A stretch of DNA of 64,000 bases from Streptomyces sp. NBC_00490 (GCF_036013645.1 NZ_CP107869.1:9858001-9922000); one strand, 5' to 3'. Numbered from the stretch's first letter, positions 17,231 to 26,084 are shown. The notes: generated by a model from the sequence alone, not told the origin. Made by a program: numbers and translations.

Positions 17231-18196
17231 GTGACCCCAGATCGCTTCTTCAGCCTGATGCTGCTCCTCGAATCGAGGGAGGCCGTGACCACACAGGAAC
17301 TTGCCTCAGCGCTCGGGGTGTCCCTTCGAACCATCACCCGGGATCTGAACTGGCTCCGCGACGCCGGTCTGCCGGTGACCGCACAACGAGGCCGCCTCGG
17401 AGGAGTGACCATGCTGCCCGGGTCCGGGCTCGACCTCACGCGGCTCACACCGGGCGAGCGTGATCATCTGTCACTCATGGGGCTGGATGAGAAGCAACGT
17501 GCGGAACTCGACGCATCGGTCGAAAGCCGGCGCGCGCTCTCCAAGATCGCCGCTGCACAGCCGCGTCGAGTTCATGAACTCCTGCCGCTCACCGACGTAG
17601 TGCACGTGGACAGCCGCCCCTGGCTCCACACACGAGGCTTCGGCACGACTCCGGCTTCGCTGATCGGCGCAGTGCGGCGAGGTCACCGGCTACGGATCGC
17701 GTACGACAGCCCACGCGAGTCATGCCCACGCGACCTGGTCGTGGATCCCTACGGGCTGTTGGCCAAGGCCGGCATCTGGTACCTCGTCGCCGACTGCGCC
17801 CGAGTGCCACGGCTGTACCGACTCGAACGGATCACGACGTGGAAAGAAGTCGACCGGCCACGACGGATCCGCGAGAGCCAGACCCTGGCCACCGTCGCTG
17901 CGGCGCTCACTGCTCAGTGGGAACACAACCACGCGATAGAGGTCAGCGCCACCATCGACCAGACCCAGATCGAGCGAGCGCAACGGATCTTCGGCCTACG
18001 ACTCGTCCTGGACGACGATGAAGAATCCGCCACCGGCCGCAAGGTGACGATCCGCTTCCTGCATCTCGAGGACGTGCGAGCACTACTCCCGTTCGGGAGC
18101 GCCATCACAGTGCACGGCCCCACCGAAGCCAGGGCTCACCTTCGCGACCTCGCCACCAACCTCGCCCACCACTATGCGCCGTCATCAACGTCCTGA
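17231..18196 (+). CDS. WYL-domain (YafY-type) transcriptional regulator
   Basis: This 321-aa regulator has an N-terminal DeoR/HTH_11-like helix-turn-helix (SREAVTTQELASALGVSLRT). A WYL ligand-sensing domain follows (residues about 140-210, with LVVDPYGLLAKAGIWYLVA), then a WCX-type C-terminal extension. Such proteins sense small ligands or nucleic acid and act on adjacent genes. The start is the GTG at 17231. It faces the FAD oxidoreductase across 130 bp. A second paralogous family member lies at 26630, with a different partner. Confidence 0.85.
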   Translation: MTPDRFFSLMLLLESREAVTTQELASALGVSLRTITRDLNWLRDAGLPVTAQRGRLGGVTMLPGSGLDLTRLTPGERDHLSLMGLDEKQRAELDASVESRRALSKIAAAQPRRVHELLPLTDVVHVDSRPWLHTRGFGTTPASLIGAVRRGHRLRIAYDSPRESCPRDLVVDPYGLLAKAGIWYLVADCARVPRLYRLERITTWKEVDRPRRIRESQTLATVAAALTAQWEHNHAIEVSATIDQTQIERAQRIFGLRLVLDDDEESATGRKVTIRFLHLEDVRALLPFGSAITVHGPTEARAHLRDLATNLAHHYAPSSTS

Positions 18197-18262
18197 CCCG
18201 CAACAATAGGACTTCCCTTATGGATCACGTCGGCAAGCCACGGACCGTAGCATCGAGGTCCG

Positions 18263-18514
18263 GTGCTGCGTGAGGGGACTGGATGGTGGAGATTCCGTTG
18301 GCTCCAGGCGCTTCCGCGGCCGTGGAAGCCCGGCGGCAACTGGACAGATGCGGAGCACTCGCGCCTCCATGCGGTCACTGATGCGTTCGCTGACCGCAGC
18401 GAGGGCATCTGTGAGCGCTGTGGTGCCGATGGCTCACTGCGTGAGGGGCGGCGGGTTCACCTCGTGCTGTGCGATCGGTGCGAGACGCTCGTTCCGGAGC
18501 ATGGTCGTCTCTGA
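18263..18514 (+). CDS. Small protein with CxxC pairs
   Basis: This 83-aa protein is unrecognised. Its C-terminal half reads CERCGADGSLREGRRVHLVL then CDRCE, a clean treble-clef-like CxxC...CxxC arrangement that could bind zinc. The start at GTG 18263 is uncertain because no ribosome site is clear. The zinc-knuckle spacing is the main reason to think it is real. An HNH-nuclease fragment is an alternative, but no catalytic His is visible. Confidence 0.45.
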   Translation: MLREGTGWWRFRWLQALPRPWKPGGNWTDAEHSRLHAVTDAFADRSEGICERCGADGSLREGRRVHLVLCDRCETLVPEHGRL

Positions 18515-19134
18515 CCGGTGCTGGTGACCTGTGGTCGCGCAGACCGAGCGGTGCATCTGCCTGGGCAAGCGAGGGGCCTCTTTACGGCGCGGGCCTGTGC
18601 GGCATGCGGATCAGTAACGGGCCGCGCTGACGCTTTGCCTGGCGGTCATACTGACGCCTCGACTACGGCCGGGGCTGGGGTGTTCAGGAACGTCTTCTCG
18701 GCGATGTCCGCGGCCTCCTCGGTGCGCAGCTTCCGCAGCTTCGCCTTGCGGTCGTCGAACCGGCTCTTGACCTTCATGGCGGCGACGGTGGCCGCGACCG
18801 ACGTCACCGGCCGTGGCGCCGACGATCCCCGCGACAACACATCCCGCGGGGAACAGGTCGGCGTGCCCAACGAGATTGTTGCCGCTGCCGCGCAGAAGAC
18901 TGCTGGATGCGCCGGCCGTTCTGAAGTCAGACAGGGACGTTCAGTCCGGCTGCCTCACCAGCATCAAGGACCAGATCTCGCCCTTCCAGCGCATGTTCAT
19001 GGCGCCACTGGAGGGGCGCTTCGCCACGCTGGGGGCGGAGCGTGATGTCCCCGGGTACGGGTCACAACGCGGACCCGGGCGGCGTCGTACCGCTGAACGT
19101 CCCCGCCCTGGACTGCGGGGTCCAGCCGTTGGCC
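18515..19134. other. Degraded stretch, no clear gene
   Basis: Short protein-like frames appear in several registers, for example KVKSRFDDRKAKLRKLRTEE on the minus strand near 18740 and DRDVQSGCLTSIKDQISPFQ on the plus strand near 18940. None has a start, a ribosome site and a full domain together, so I read this as decayed coding sequence. Confidence 0.35.
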
Positions 19135-19593
19135 CTACCGGTCAGTTGCGGAGTCCGACGACGTACAGGGCGTCCCGGCCCTGGTCGGGCACGTCGGCAA
19201 CGGAGACGGATGGGCGCGCTCGGACTCCTGGTCCCAGGCCGTCATCGTGAAGATCAGCGCCATGGCTGCTATGAGCAGTTGGACCGCTCCCGCGTAGGGG
19301 TGTGCCGAGAGCAGGAAGACTACGGCGACCATGAGCACGCCCAGTGTGAAGCCGCCGAGCCAGAGGACCGGGATCCAGTCCATCGTGGGTGCCCCGCTTT
19401 GCTCCTCCGGGCGGGCCCATCCGCGAAGGCTCAGCGTCAGACCAAGCAGGATGGCGACCGGGATCTCGATGAGCAGCACGATCAGGCTGATACAGCCACC
19501 CTCGAACCCGTCGCCTCGCGAGTCTGAAGGCTTTCCCTGGCGGCAATCGTTCTCCGGCAAGCGCGGTGTACGCGAACTCGGCTCGAAGGGCAT
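19135..19593 (-). CDS. Small membrane protein, DUF6234-like
   Basis: This 152-aa protein has three predicted membrane helices (CISLIVLLIEIPVAILLGLT, VLWLGGFTLGVLMVAVVFLL and AGAVQLLIAAMALIFTM). It ends with a polar tail (HPSPLPTCPTRAGTPC). The topology and the tail remind me of the streptomycete DUF6234 group, whose function is unknown; this is tentative. The ATG at 19593 gives a sensible cytoplasmic N-terminus, though the ribosome site is weak. It has no operon partner. Confidence 0.6.
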   Translation of the reverse strand: MPFEPSSRTPRLPENDCRQGKPSDSRGDGFEGGCISLIVLLIEIPVAILLGLTLSLRGWARPEEQSGAPTMDWIPVLWLGGFTLGVLMVAVVFLLSAHPYAGAVQLLIAAMALIFTMTAWDQESERAHPSPLPTCPTRAGTPCTSSDSATDR

Positions 19594-19918
19594 GGTCACA
19601 CGCTCGTACGTCACTCCGCGCGCTGCATCACGGTTCACCAGGCCGAGACCGAGTCGTGGCCGAGCTGAGCACCCGCAGGGCCTCTCCCTGCCTTCGACCT
19701 GCCAAGGGAACGCACTTGCTCGTACGAGGGTTCCGGGGACGCGAACATGGCCTCCGTCAGTCTGCTCATCACGATGCCGACTGGGATCCGTTCGCGGGGG
19801 CGTCACGCTCCGTGAAGACTTTACTTGTAACTCCCCGCACCAGGTCGTTCATACGCTGACCGCGTGCGGCGGTTGCCGCTTGGTTCCGGTCGCGTCCAGA
19901 CAGGTGGACGGGGTGACG

Positions 19919-20524
19919 TCACGCAGGGAGGCCGAGCGGCGGGTGCTCGAGCACTCGGGGCTTGTACTCGACCAGCTGGATGCGGCCGTCGAAGGTGCGG
20001 TGCTCGATCATCTCGAGGGCAACGTCCGGATAGCCGTCGTAGATACGTTCTTGGCCCGTGGCCCCGGTGATCACCGGGAACATCACGACCCGGAAACGGT
20101 CGACGAGTCCGGCGCGCAGCAGGGACCGGCACAGGGTGAGGCTGCCGATCGTGCTGAGGAGCCCCGAGCCGTTCGACTTCATGGCGCGGACCGCCTCGAC
20201 GGCGTCGCCGCGGACGAGCGTGGAGTTGGCCCACGTCAGTGGCTCCTTGAGTGACGAGGAGAACACCACCTTGGCCGCTTGCGTGAGCTCGTCGACGGAT
20301 GCTTCTTCTTCGGGCCTGAACTCGTCTTGGCCACTCGGGACCTCGCCTGCGGCGAAGCCCGACATCAGGCGGTAGGTGTTCGCTCCCATCAGGTAGGTGA
20401 CCTCGGGCTGCTCGCCGAGCCATCCGAGGTACTCCGGGCCCTCCATGCCCCAGAAACCGGGCCACCCCTCTCCGGAGGCGTAGCCGTCGAGGGAAGTGAT
20501 GAAGTCGACGAGAAGCTCCGACAT
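19919..20524 (-). CDS. Dihydrofolate reductase family (RibD C-terminal-like) protein
   Basis: This 201-aa cytoplasmic protein has the RibD_C/DHFR-like fold, probably an NADPH-dependent reductase of unknown substrate. It starts MSELLVDFITSLDGYASGEG, the usual opening. It then has TYLMGANTYRLMSGF at the nucleotide site, KVVFSSSLKEPLTWANSTLV, and LLSTIGSLTLCRSLLRAGLV leading to the C-terminal strands (VMFPVITGATGQERIYDG). The ATG at 20524 has a GGAAAGG ribosome site. The gene stands alone. Such reductases are common single-gene units in streptomycetes. Confidence 0.87.
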   Translation of the reverse strand: MSELLVDFITSLDGYASGEGWPGFWGMEGPEYLGWLGEQPEVTYLMGANTYRLMSGFAAGEVPSGQDEFRPEEEASVDELTQAAKVVFSSSLKEPLTWANSTLVRGDAVEAVRAMKSNGSGLLSTIGSLTLCRSLLRAGLVDRFRVVMFPVITGATGQERIYDGYPDVALEMIEHRTFDGRIQLVEYKPRVLEHPPLGLPA

Positions 20525-20786
20525 ATCGGCGTCCTTTCCTGAGGTGTCACCAGCTTGGACCGGCCGGGAGCCAAAAACTCATCGGCCGCGCTGTGGAGTC
20601 CCGAGAGAATCCAGGACGCTGCGGCTGATCAGGTCGGCGGAGCACCACCGGGTGAGGCGTCTCCTATGAGGGCGCCGTCACCATCCCGGTGCCGCTAGGG
20701 GCACAGGCGATGGCACGGCGCGCTGGGGATGTAGGTGCGCCACTGCGCCTGGGTCAGGTTCGTGCCACCGGGCCGGGTGCGGACGA

Positions 20787-20960
20787 GTGAGACGGCGCGG
20801 GCCGCTGGCCAACACCGTCTTCACCGACGACGAGGACCTCGAATGCACCCTCCGCCGAGGCTTACGTCGTATTCAGCTCCAGCCTGACCTCACCGACGGC
20901 TGCTTGGCGGCTCTAGGCTGCCCCCTTGCCCAGCAGCCGACAACGACCCGAGGAAGTCAG
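20787..20960 (+). pseudogene. IS630-family transposase C-terminal relic
   Basis: The frame reads RRGPLANTVFTDDEDLECTL and then RIQLQPDLTDGC. This is the C-terminal end of an IS630-type transposase. The same region is found in the longer relic at 55154-55680 (RRPLANTAFTDDEHLERTL), so the window holds two related remnants. The catalytic part is absent here. It runs into the 3' end of the convergent MFS gene. Confidence 0.65.
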
Positions 20961-22429
20961 TGGGCCGCTTCCTCGGTGGGGTGCTCCTCGACGGCGTGTG
21001 AGTCGGTCAGGGTCAGCGCGCCGACCGCGGAGATCAGTCCTACGACGACGGCGAGGAGTGCGTAGGTGACCCGTTCGCCGTGGAAGAACGACGCGACGAG
21101 GCCGCTGCTCCAAGTTCCGGCAGGGAGTTGGGTGGTGACGAGGGCGGCGATCAGGGTGCCGACGACGGCGGTGCCGACGCTGGAGCCGACTTCCTGGGCG
21201 GTGTCGTTGAGGGCGGCGCCGATGGAGGTGCGGTTGTTCGGCATCGCGTCGACGAGTGCGACCGCGCAGATCGTCATCACGGTGCGCAGTCCCACGGTCA
21301 TGAGGACCATGCAGGACGCGATGGCGGCGTAGCCGTGGTCGACGGCCCAGGACAGGCCGGCCAGTGATCCGGCCAGGCAGGCGGCGCCCACCAGGCAGGC
21401 GATGCGGTGGCCGAACCGGCGTGCGAGCCACTCGGACAGGGGCGTGGCGGTCAGCATCGTCACAATGATCGGCAGATTGGCGAGGCCGGCCCGCACCGGG
21501 CTCCACCCGTAGGCGTACTGGAAGTGGAGGATCAGTCCGAACATCACGCTGGCCATCGCGATGGACGTGCCGATCTGGGCGATGGCGGCGCCGCGGACCG
21601 TGCCGTTGGAGAAGAGATTCAGGTCGAGCATGGGGGCCTTGCTGCGCCGCTCGTGCCGGACGAACAGGACAGCCGCCATGATGGTGCCGGCGATTGACGT
21701 GAGGGTGATGGCCGAGAGCCATCCGTGCTCGACGCCGCTGGTCAGCGAGTAGCAGGCGAGGCCGATGGCAGCGACGCTGAGGACGGCGCCGGGGACGTCC
21801 AGGGTGTCCTTGGTGAGGTCTTCGGGCCGGTCGCTGGGGACGCCGAGTCGAACGCCGATGCAAGCGATCACGGCGATGGGGGCGTTGACGACGAGGAGCC
21901 ACTCCCAGCGGACATGAGCCAGGGCGGTGCCGCCGAGCAGCGGTCCGAGGACGAACCCGGACATGCCGACGATGATCATCACCGTCATGGCACGTGTCCG
22001 CAGACCCTTGTCGTCGAACAGGCGGAAGACCAGTGAGTTCGTGATCGGGGCCATCGCCGCGGCGGCTATGCCGAGTGCGGCTCGCAGGGCGATGAGCTGG
22101 CCGGCTGTGGTGACGAGGACGACGCACAGGCTGAGCGAGCCGAAGACGGCGAGCCCGATGAGCAGGACCCGGCGTCGGCCGAGCCGGTCGGCCATGGATC
22201 CGGCGGTGAGCAGCAGTCCGCCGAAGGTCAGCGAGTAGGCGCCGGTGACCCATTGCAAGGCGGTCGTCCCGCTGCCGAGGTCACGGCCGATGGTGGGCAG
22301 GGCGATCGACAGGAGGGTGTTGTCGACCATTTCTACGAAGAAGGCCAGGCAGAGGGCGGCGAGGGGTATCCAGGCCGCGCGCAGGGATGGATAGGTGCGG
22401 GCAGGGGTGTGCAGCGTTGCGGTGGTCAT
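20957..22429 (-). CDS. DHA2-type MFS multidrug exporter
   Basis: This 490-aa drug:H+ antiporter of the 14-helix EmrB/QacA class should pump toxic compounds out of the cell. Visible signatures are IPLAALCLAFFVEMVDNTLL in helix 1, the motif-A loop GSMADRLGRRRVLL, and motif C in helix 5 (VGMSGFVLGPLLGG). The ATG at 22429 has GGAG 7 nt upstream. It is divergent from the TetR gene at 22529 across a region with three operator copies, a typical self-regulated exporter pair. The substrate is unknown. Confidence 0.92.
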   Translation of the reverse strand: MTTATLHTPARTYPSLRAAWIPLAALCLAFFVEMVDNTLLSIALPTIGRDLGSGTTALQWVTGAYSLTFGGLLLTAGSMADRLGRRRVLLIGLAVFGSLSLCVVLVTTAGQLIALRAALGIAAAAMAPITNSLVFRLFDDKGLRTRAMTVMIIVGMSGFVLGPLLGGTALAHVRWEWLLVVNAPIAVIACIGVRLGVPSDRPEDLTKDTLDVPGAVLSVAAIGLACYSLTSGVEHGWLSAITLTSIAGTIMAAVLFVRHERRSKAPMLDLNLFSNGTVRGAAIAQIGTSIAMASVMFGLILHFQYAYGWSPVRAGLANLPIIVTMLTATPLSEWLARRFGHRIACLVGAACLAGSLAGLSWAVDHGYAAIASCMVLMTVGLRTVMTICAVALVDAMPNNRTSIGAALNDTAQEVGSSVGTAVVGTLIAALVTTQLPAGTWSSGLVASFFHGERVTYALLAVVVGLISAVGALTLTDSHAVEEHPTEEAAH

Positions 22430-22441
22430 GACGGTCTCCAA

Positions 22442-22499
22442 TCGAACGTCGTTCGACTATCGAACATGGTTCGATGCGGTACGATAGAACAACGTTCGA
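22442..22499. promoter_or_regulatory. Triple TetR operator between exporter and regulator
   Basis: Three copies of TCGAACnnnGTTCGA lie in the shared intergenic region. They are at 22442-22456 and 22460-22474 (both perfect) and 22485-22499 (TAGAAC in the left arm). Centres are 18 and 25 bp apart. They cover the likely promoters of both divergent genes, so the TetR protein at 22529 is expected to repress the exporter and itself. Confidence 0.8.
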
Positions 22500-22528
22500 T
22501 ACGGTGCAAGACGCGAAGGGATCAAGCC

Positions 22529-23230
22529 GTGACACGCCAGCAGAACCGCTCCGGCGGGGGACGCCGACGGGCTTCGCATTCCATGGAGTCCGTCCTCGCC
22601 GAGGCAGTGGCCCTGCTCGACGAGGCAGGAGCCCCGGCTCTGACCTTCCGGGCGCTCGCACAGCGCCTCGGCGGCGGCGTCGCCAGCATCTACTGGTACG
22701 TCGCCAACAAGGACGAACTTCTCGACCGGGCTGCCGACTACGCCATAGGCCCCGTCCTCGCCGACGTCGAGAAGATCCCTCTCGGCGACGACCCGATCGG
22801 TGACCTCCGCGCCATGGCCATCACGTTGTTCGACGCGATCGTGCAACGTCCCTGGCTGAGCTCCTACTTCATGCGCAACACCAGCATCCAGAACAACACC
22901 TTGGGGCTGTACGAGAAGCTCGGTCAGCAGACTCTCCGCCTGAACCTCACCGCGCCCCAGCGGTTCCACGCCGTGTCCGCCATCGTGGGAGTCGTCGTCG
23001 GCTCCGCCGTCGACCTCGGACAGGAACCGACCCAGGAGATGCTCGACGGTGCCGTGGACCGTGACGAGTACCTCCACCGCGTCGCCCAGGACTGGAGGGA
23101 ACTCGACCCACAGGAATTCCCCTTCGTCCACGAGATCGTCGACGAGTTCGACGGCCACGACGACGTCGACCAGTTCCGCTCCGCCCTGGAACTGACTCTC
23201 ACGGGCCTCCGTCTGCAAGCCGGAGCGTGA
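22529..23230 (+). CDS. TetR-family repressor
   Basis: This 233-aa regulator has an N-terminal TetR helix-turn-helix (LAEAVALLDEAGAPALTFRA then ASIYWYVANKDELLDRA). A helical C-terminal ligand domain of the TetR_C_1/TetR class follows. The GTG at 22529 has AAGGG upstream; longer readings include the operator region and are rejected. It faces the DHA2 exporter across three 15-bp palindromes, so it almost certainly represses that gene and its own, with a drug-like inducer releasing it. Nothing in the sequence suggests damage. Confidence 0.9.
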   Translation: MTRQQNRSGGGRRRASHSMESVLAEAVALLDEAGAPALTFRALAQRLGGGVASIYWYVANKDELLDRAADYAIGPVLADVEKIPLGDDPIGDLRAMAITLFDAIVQRPWLSSYFMRNTSIQNNTLGLYEKLGQQTLRLNLTAPQRFHAVSAIVGVVVGSAVDLGQEPTQEMLDGAVDRDEYLHRVAQDWRELDPQEFPFVHEIVDEFDGHDDVDQFRSALELTLTGLRLQAGA

Positions 23231-23821
23231 GGCGGGATCGAGGGGCGGGTCTCAGCAGTGGATTGTCCGGCTCTCACAGGACAACGCGGATGCGAAGCTG
23301 AAGGCTGGACGAAGCTCTGGAGGACGTGGAGGCCGCGCGGGAGCCAACCGCGAGCTGACCCCTGACCCGAGCGGACGGCACGCGACTTCGCCTCGCTGCT
23401 TCCGCTGAGGCCACACCTCAACGCAACCCTTGAGGACAACGCGATGAACGACCTGTTCAAGCGCGAGAAGTACGGTCACCTGCCCCGGCCTCTCGTCACC
23501 CGGTCGGCGAGGAGGAGACGCCCTTGGTTCCTGCCGGGATCTACAAGGGACGAGGCCGACCGCCGAACATGAGCAGTTCTTGTCAGGGGCAAGGCCTTCC
23601 ATCGCATGGCCGCACTACACCGTCCTGCCAGCTGACCGGCGAACCCTGACGGCCTACGACCAGAACGACCCTGGAGAACCAGACCACCGCGCTGCTCTCC
23701 CCCTTGCCCGAACACCGAAAATCGCATCGGCCGGCCGGAAACAGTTGTCCCTCAACGACTCCTCAACGCCCCAATCAAGAGAGCGAGTTAGGCAGCTGGC
23801 GAGACGTCTGACCGACCGCGC
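23231..23821. other. Intergenic, no clear gene
   Basis: There is nearly 600 bp with no convincing gene. A plus-strand stretch near 23440 (NDLFKREKYGHLPRPLVTRS) looks protein-like but has no start or extended frame. It may be decayed. Confidence 0.4.
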
Positions 23822-24199
23822 CTATGGGTGCGTGTCCGTGATCGCGATGACCTGGTCGAGGTGGTCCAGGGTGGCCTGCAGGTCGTCGATCTTGGCTTGG
23901 ATGCGCTCGCGCTCGGCTCGCAGCATGGCTCGTTGCTCGGCGTCGGTGTGCCCGGCGTCCCAGCACGGCAGGAGTTCGCTGATCCTTCGGCTGGTGAGGC
24001 CGGCGGCGAACATCTGCTGGAAGAAGCGGACCAGGGCGATGGCGTCCTGCCGGTACAGGCGCTGGCCGGACGGGCTGCGCTCCGCGATGAGCAGCCCTTG
24101 CTGCTCGTAGTAGCGCACGGCGCGCACCGAGACGCCGGCGCCTCGTGCCACCTCGCCGATGCGGATCAACCGCTCGGCCGCGGCCGCTGTGACAGTCAT
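23822..24199 (-). CDS. MerR-family transcriptional regulator
   Basis: This 125-aa regulator has the MerR winged helix at its N-terminus (IRIGEVARGAGVSVRAVRYY then EQQGLL and GQRLYRQDAIALVRF). A long dimerisation coil follows (AEQRAMLRAERERIQAKIDD). There is no cysteine-rich metal site or large ligand domain, so it fits the small redox- or drug-sensing MerR group. The ATG at 24199 has GAGAGG upstream. It is divergent from the SDR gene at 24276. The shared region has a 16-bp palindrome inside a 20-bp promoter spacer, the classic MerR target geometry. Confidence 0.88.
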   Translation of the reverse strand: MTVTAAAAERLIRIGEVARGAGVSVRAVRYYEQQGLLIAERSPSGQRLYRQDAIALVRFFQQMFAAGLTSRRISELLPCWDAGHTDAEQRAMLRAERERIQAKIDDLQATLDHLDQVIAITDTHP

Positions 24200-24236
24200 G
24201 GTGATTCCTCTCACCGCCGGCTCCGACGATCAGCAC

Positions 24237-24268
24237 TTGCCTCTGACGCTAGCGTCAGGTTTTAGCGT
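24237..24268 (+). promoter_or_regulatory. MerR-type promoter with stretched spacer and palindrome
   Basis: TTGCCT (24237-24242) and TAGCGT (24263-24268) are separated by 20 bp. The spacer contains the perfect palindrome CTGACGCTAGCGTCAG at 24243-24258. MerR proteins activate such over-long promoters by twisting the DNA. The -10 lies 7 nt before the ATG at 24276, so the SDR mRNA should be leaderless. Confidence 0.75.
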
Positions 24269-24275
24269 ACTGGCC

Positions 24276-25004
24276 ATGGATATCACCAACTCCGTCGCCC
24301 TCGTCACCGGAGCCAACCGCGGCCTGGGCCGCGCCTTCGCTCAGCGCCTGCTCGAACGGGGCGCCCGTAAGGTCTACGCGACGGCCCGCCGACCCGAGAC
24401 CTTGGACCTGCCCGGGGTCGAGGTGCTGTCTCTCGACATCACCGATCCCGCATCCGTGAGGGCCGCCGCCGCGGCCGCCCCGGACGTCTCGCTCCTCATC
24501 AACAACGCGGGAATCAGTACGGGGACCGACCTGGTGACCGGTTCGCTGGACGCGGTGCGGCACGAGCTGGAGACCAACACGTTCGGCCACCTGGCAATGA
24601 TCCGGGAGTTCACGCCGACGCTCGCCAGGAACGGCGGGGGCGCGATCGTCAACGTCCTCTCCGCCATGTCGTGGTTCGGAAGCAAGGGCGCCAATGCCTA
24701 CCACCTGACCAAGGCCGCCGCCTGGGCCATGACCAACGGCGTCCGCCTGGAGCTCGCGGAGCAGGGCACGCTCGTCACAGCAGTACACCTCGGCCTGGCC
24801 GACACCGACATGACGGCGGGCTGGCCCGTGGACAAGATGGCTCCGTCGGACCTGGCCGACGCGGCGCTCGACGGTGTCGAGGCGGGCTCCGCCGAGGTCC
24901 TCGCCGACCAGTGGAGCCGGGACGTCAAATCCCGTCTGCCGCTGACGCCGGAAGAATTCAACGCCGCAATGGACCGCGCCCTGGCGGCGCTGATGGCTTC
25001 ATAA
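24276..25004 (+). CDS. Short-chain dehydrogenase/reductase
   Basis: This 242-aa classical SDR is an NAD(P)H-dependent oxidoreductase in the cytoplasm. The nucleotide motif TGANRGLGR is at residues 11-19 and INNAG follows the fourth strand. The active site is FGSKGANAYHLTKAA, with the catalytic Tyr and Lys. The C-terminus includes VHLGLADTDMTAGWPVDKMA. The ATG at 24276 has no ribosome site and lies 7 nt after TAGCGT, so translation is probably leaderless. The divergent MerR gene is the expected activator. The substrate is unknown. Confidence 0.9.
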   Translation: MDITNSVALVTGANRGLGRAFAQRLLERGARKVYATARRPETLDLPGVEVLSLDITDPASVRAAAAAAPDVSLLINNAGISTGTDLVTGSLDAVRHELETNTFGHLAMIREFTPTLARNGGGAIVNVLSAMSWFGSKGANAYHLTKAAAWAMTNGVRLELAEQGTLVTAVHLGLADTDMTAGWPVDKMAPSDLADAALDGVEAGSAEVLADQWSRDVKSRLPLTPEEFNAAMDRALAALMAS

Positions 25005-25065
25005 CGCTGTTGTCAGACCGTCGGAGTGCGACTTCATCGACCCAGGTGAGGGTGAGGGCACGTAC

Positions 25066-25524
25066 TCACCTGGCGTCGTCGTCCTCGGTCATGTCGTACT
25101 CGTCGACGTCGAGCTCCGCACCAGTGGCACTGAGGAAGTCCAGGACCTGGCGGTCCAAGTGCCAACCGAAGAGGTTGGGGGCGTCAGCGGAGTCCGACTG
25201 GGCTTGGTCGGTGTCATTGAAGTAGCGCACGACGTGAAGCGCTGCTCCGCCGCCAGTGCCGACCAGATGCCTGGTGAGGTCGCAGATGAGGTCCGTGTGG
25301 GGGTGCAGCCTGTCGAGAACGCGGGCGATCTGGTGGTCAACGCGCAGGCCCGGATCTCGGCATTCGATCATCCAGGAGTGGTCGACCGGGACCACTGCCG
25401 GTTCGGTGAACCGGCTGCCGCGAACGGCTACCTTGTCGGGAGTGATCCCTAGCTGCGAGGTCATGTCGTCAGCCGAGATGCGCTGGCTGAACAGCGCGAA
25501 GTAGGCGTACTGGTGAAGTGGCAC
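25066..25524 (-). CDS. DUF4279 domain protein
   Basis: This protein of about 152 aa has a DUF4279-like core: HQYAYFALFSQRISADDMTS, then LGITPDKVAVRGSR and DHSWMIECRDPGLRVDHQIA. It ends in the acidic tail DVDEYDMTEDDD. The family is of unknown function. The start is uncertain. GTG at 25524 begins the domain cleanly but has a ribosome site that is too close. The same frame is open upstream to 25767 because it runs into an IS110 transposase relic, so a chimeric longer protein is possible. Confidence 0.65.
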   Translation of the reverse strand: MPLHQYAYFALFSQRISADDMTSQLGITPDKVAVRGSRFTEPAVVPVDHSWMIECRDPGLRVDHQIARVLDRLHPHTDLICDLTRHLVGTGGGAALHVVRYFNDTDQAQSDSADAPNLFGWHLDRQVLDFLSATGAELDVDEYDMTEDDDAR

Positions 25525-25810
25525 CCTCGTGGAGGCTAGCGGTGCGGGAGGCGGGCCGACCAGGAATATGAGTGCTTCGACAGTCTTTCCCTCGGCCCGC
25601 TTGCGGGCGTAGTACTTCCGCGAGTTCGGGTCGTAGCGGACGCTGACCTGCGCGGAGGTGTAGAGGCGCGGGTGCGACGCCCGCGAAGACCGCCAAGGCG
25701 TCCGGGGAGTCGAACCGTCGAGGCTGCCGCCGACGGCGGCGAGGAACTCGGCTCCGAACACGTCCACCAGTTGATCCCCAACACCACGACTCGGGACACG
25801 ACCACGTCAA
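25525..25810 (-). pseudogene. IS110-family transposase C-terminal relic
   Basis: Three pieces of an IS110 C-terminal (Tnp_20) domain are seen in different frames: EFLAAVGGSL, FDSPDALAVFAGVAPAP and VRYDPNSRKYYARKRAEGKT. The order is that of a normal IS110 transposase with two frameshifts. The last piece is in frame with the DUF4279 gene downstream. The element's ends are not recognisable. Confidence 0.65.
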
Positions 25811-26084
25811 CTGAGCTGGATTACATAGCGTCCAGGTTCGCTGTCAAAGGACACAGTGGGCACCCACGGAGTCAAGCTAGGCTCTCGCGACTCAGGCGGG
25901 GAGCCTCCAGCATCCGGGACGCCCCCCGCCACCGAAAGCGTGGCGCAGACGGTCGGCGGCTGGTCACACGAGGTGATCAGCCGCCGATGACGCCAGCAGT
26001 GTGATGTCGGGCCGGGGCCGCAACCGAAGCAGGTCTCGCGGTGCTCTGGACCAGTAGTCCGCACAACACCGCTGGGAGACAGAG

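Noticed and set aside
18684..18777. A possible small minus-strand gene with a KVKSRFDDRKAK opening
   Set aside because: It has no ribosome site and no known family, and lies in a stretch that looks decayed.
23420..23560. A plus-strand protein-like stretch near NDLFKREKYGHLP
   Set aside because: No start, no ribosome site and no continued frame, so it was not called as a gene.
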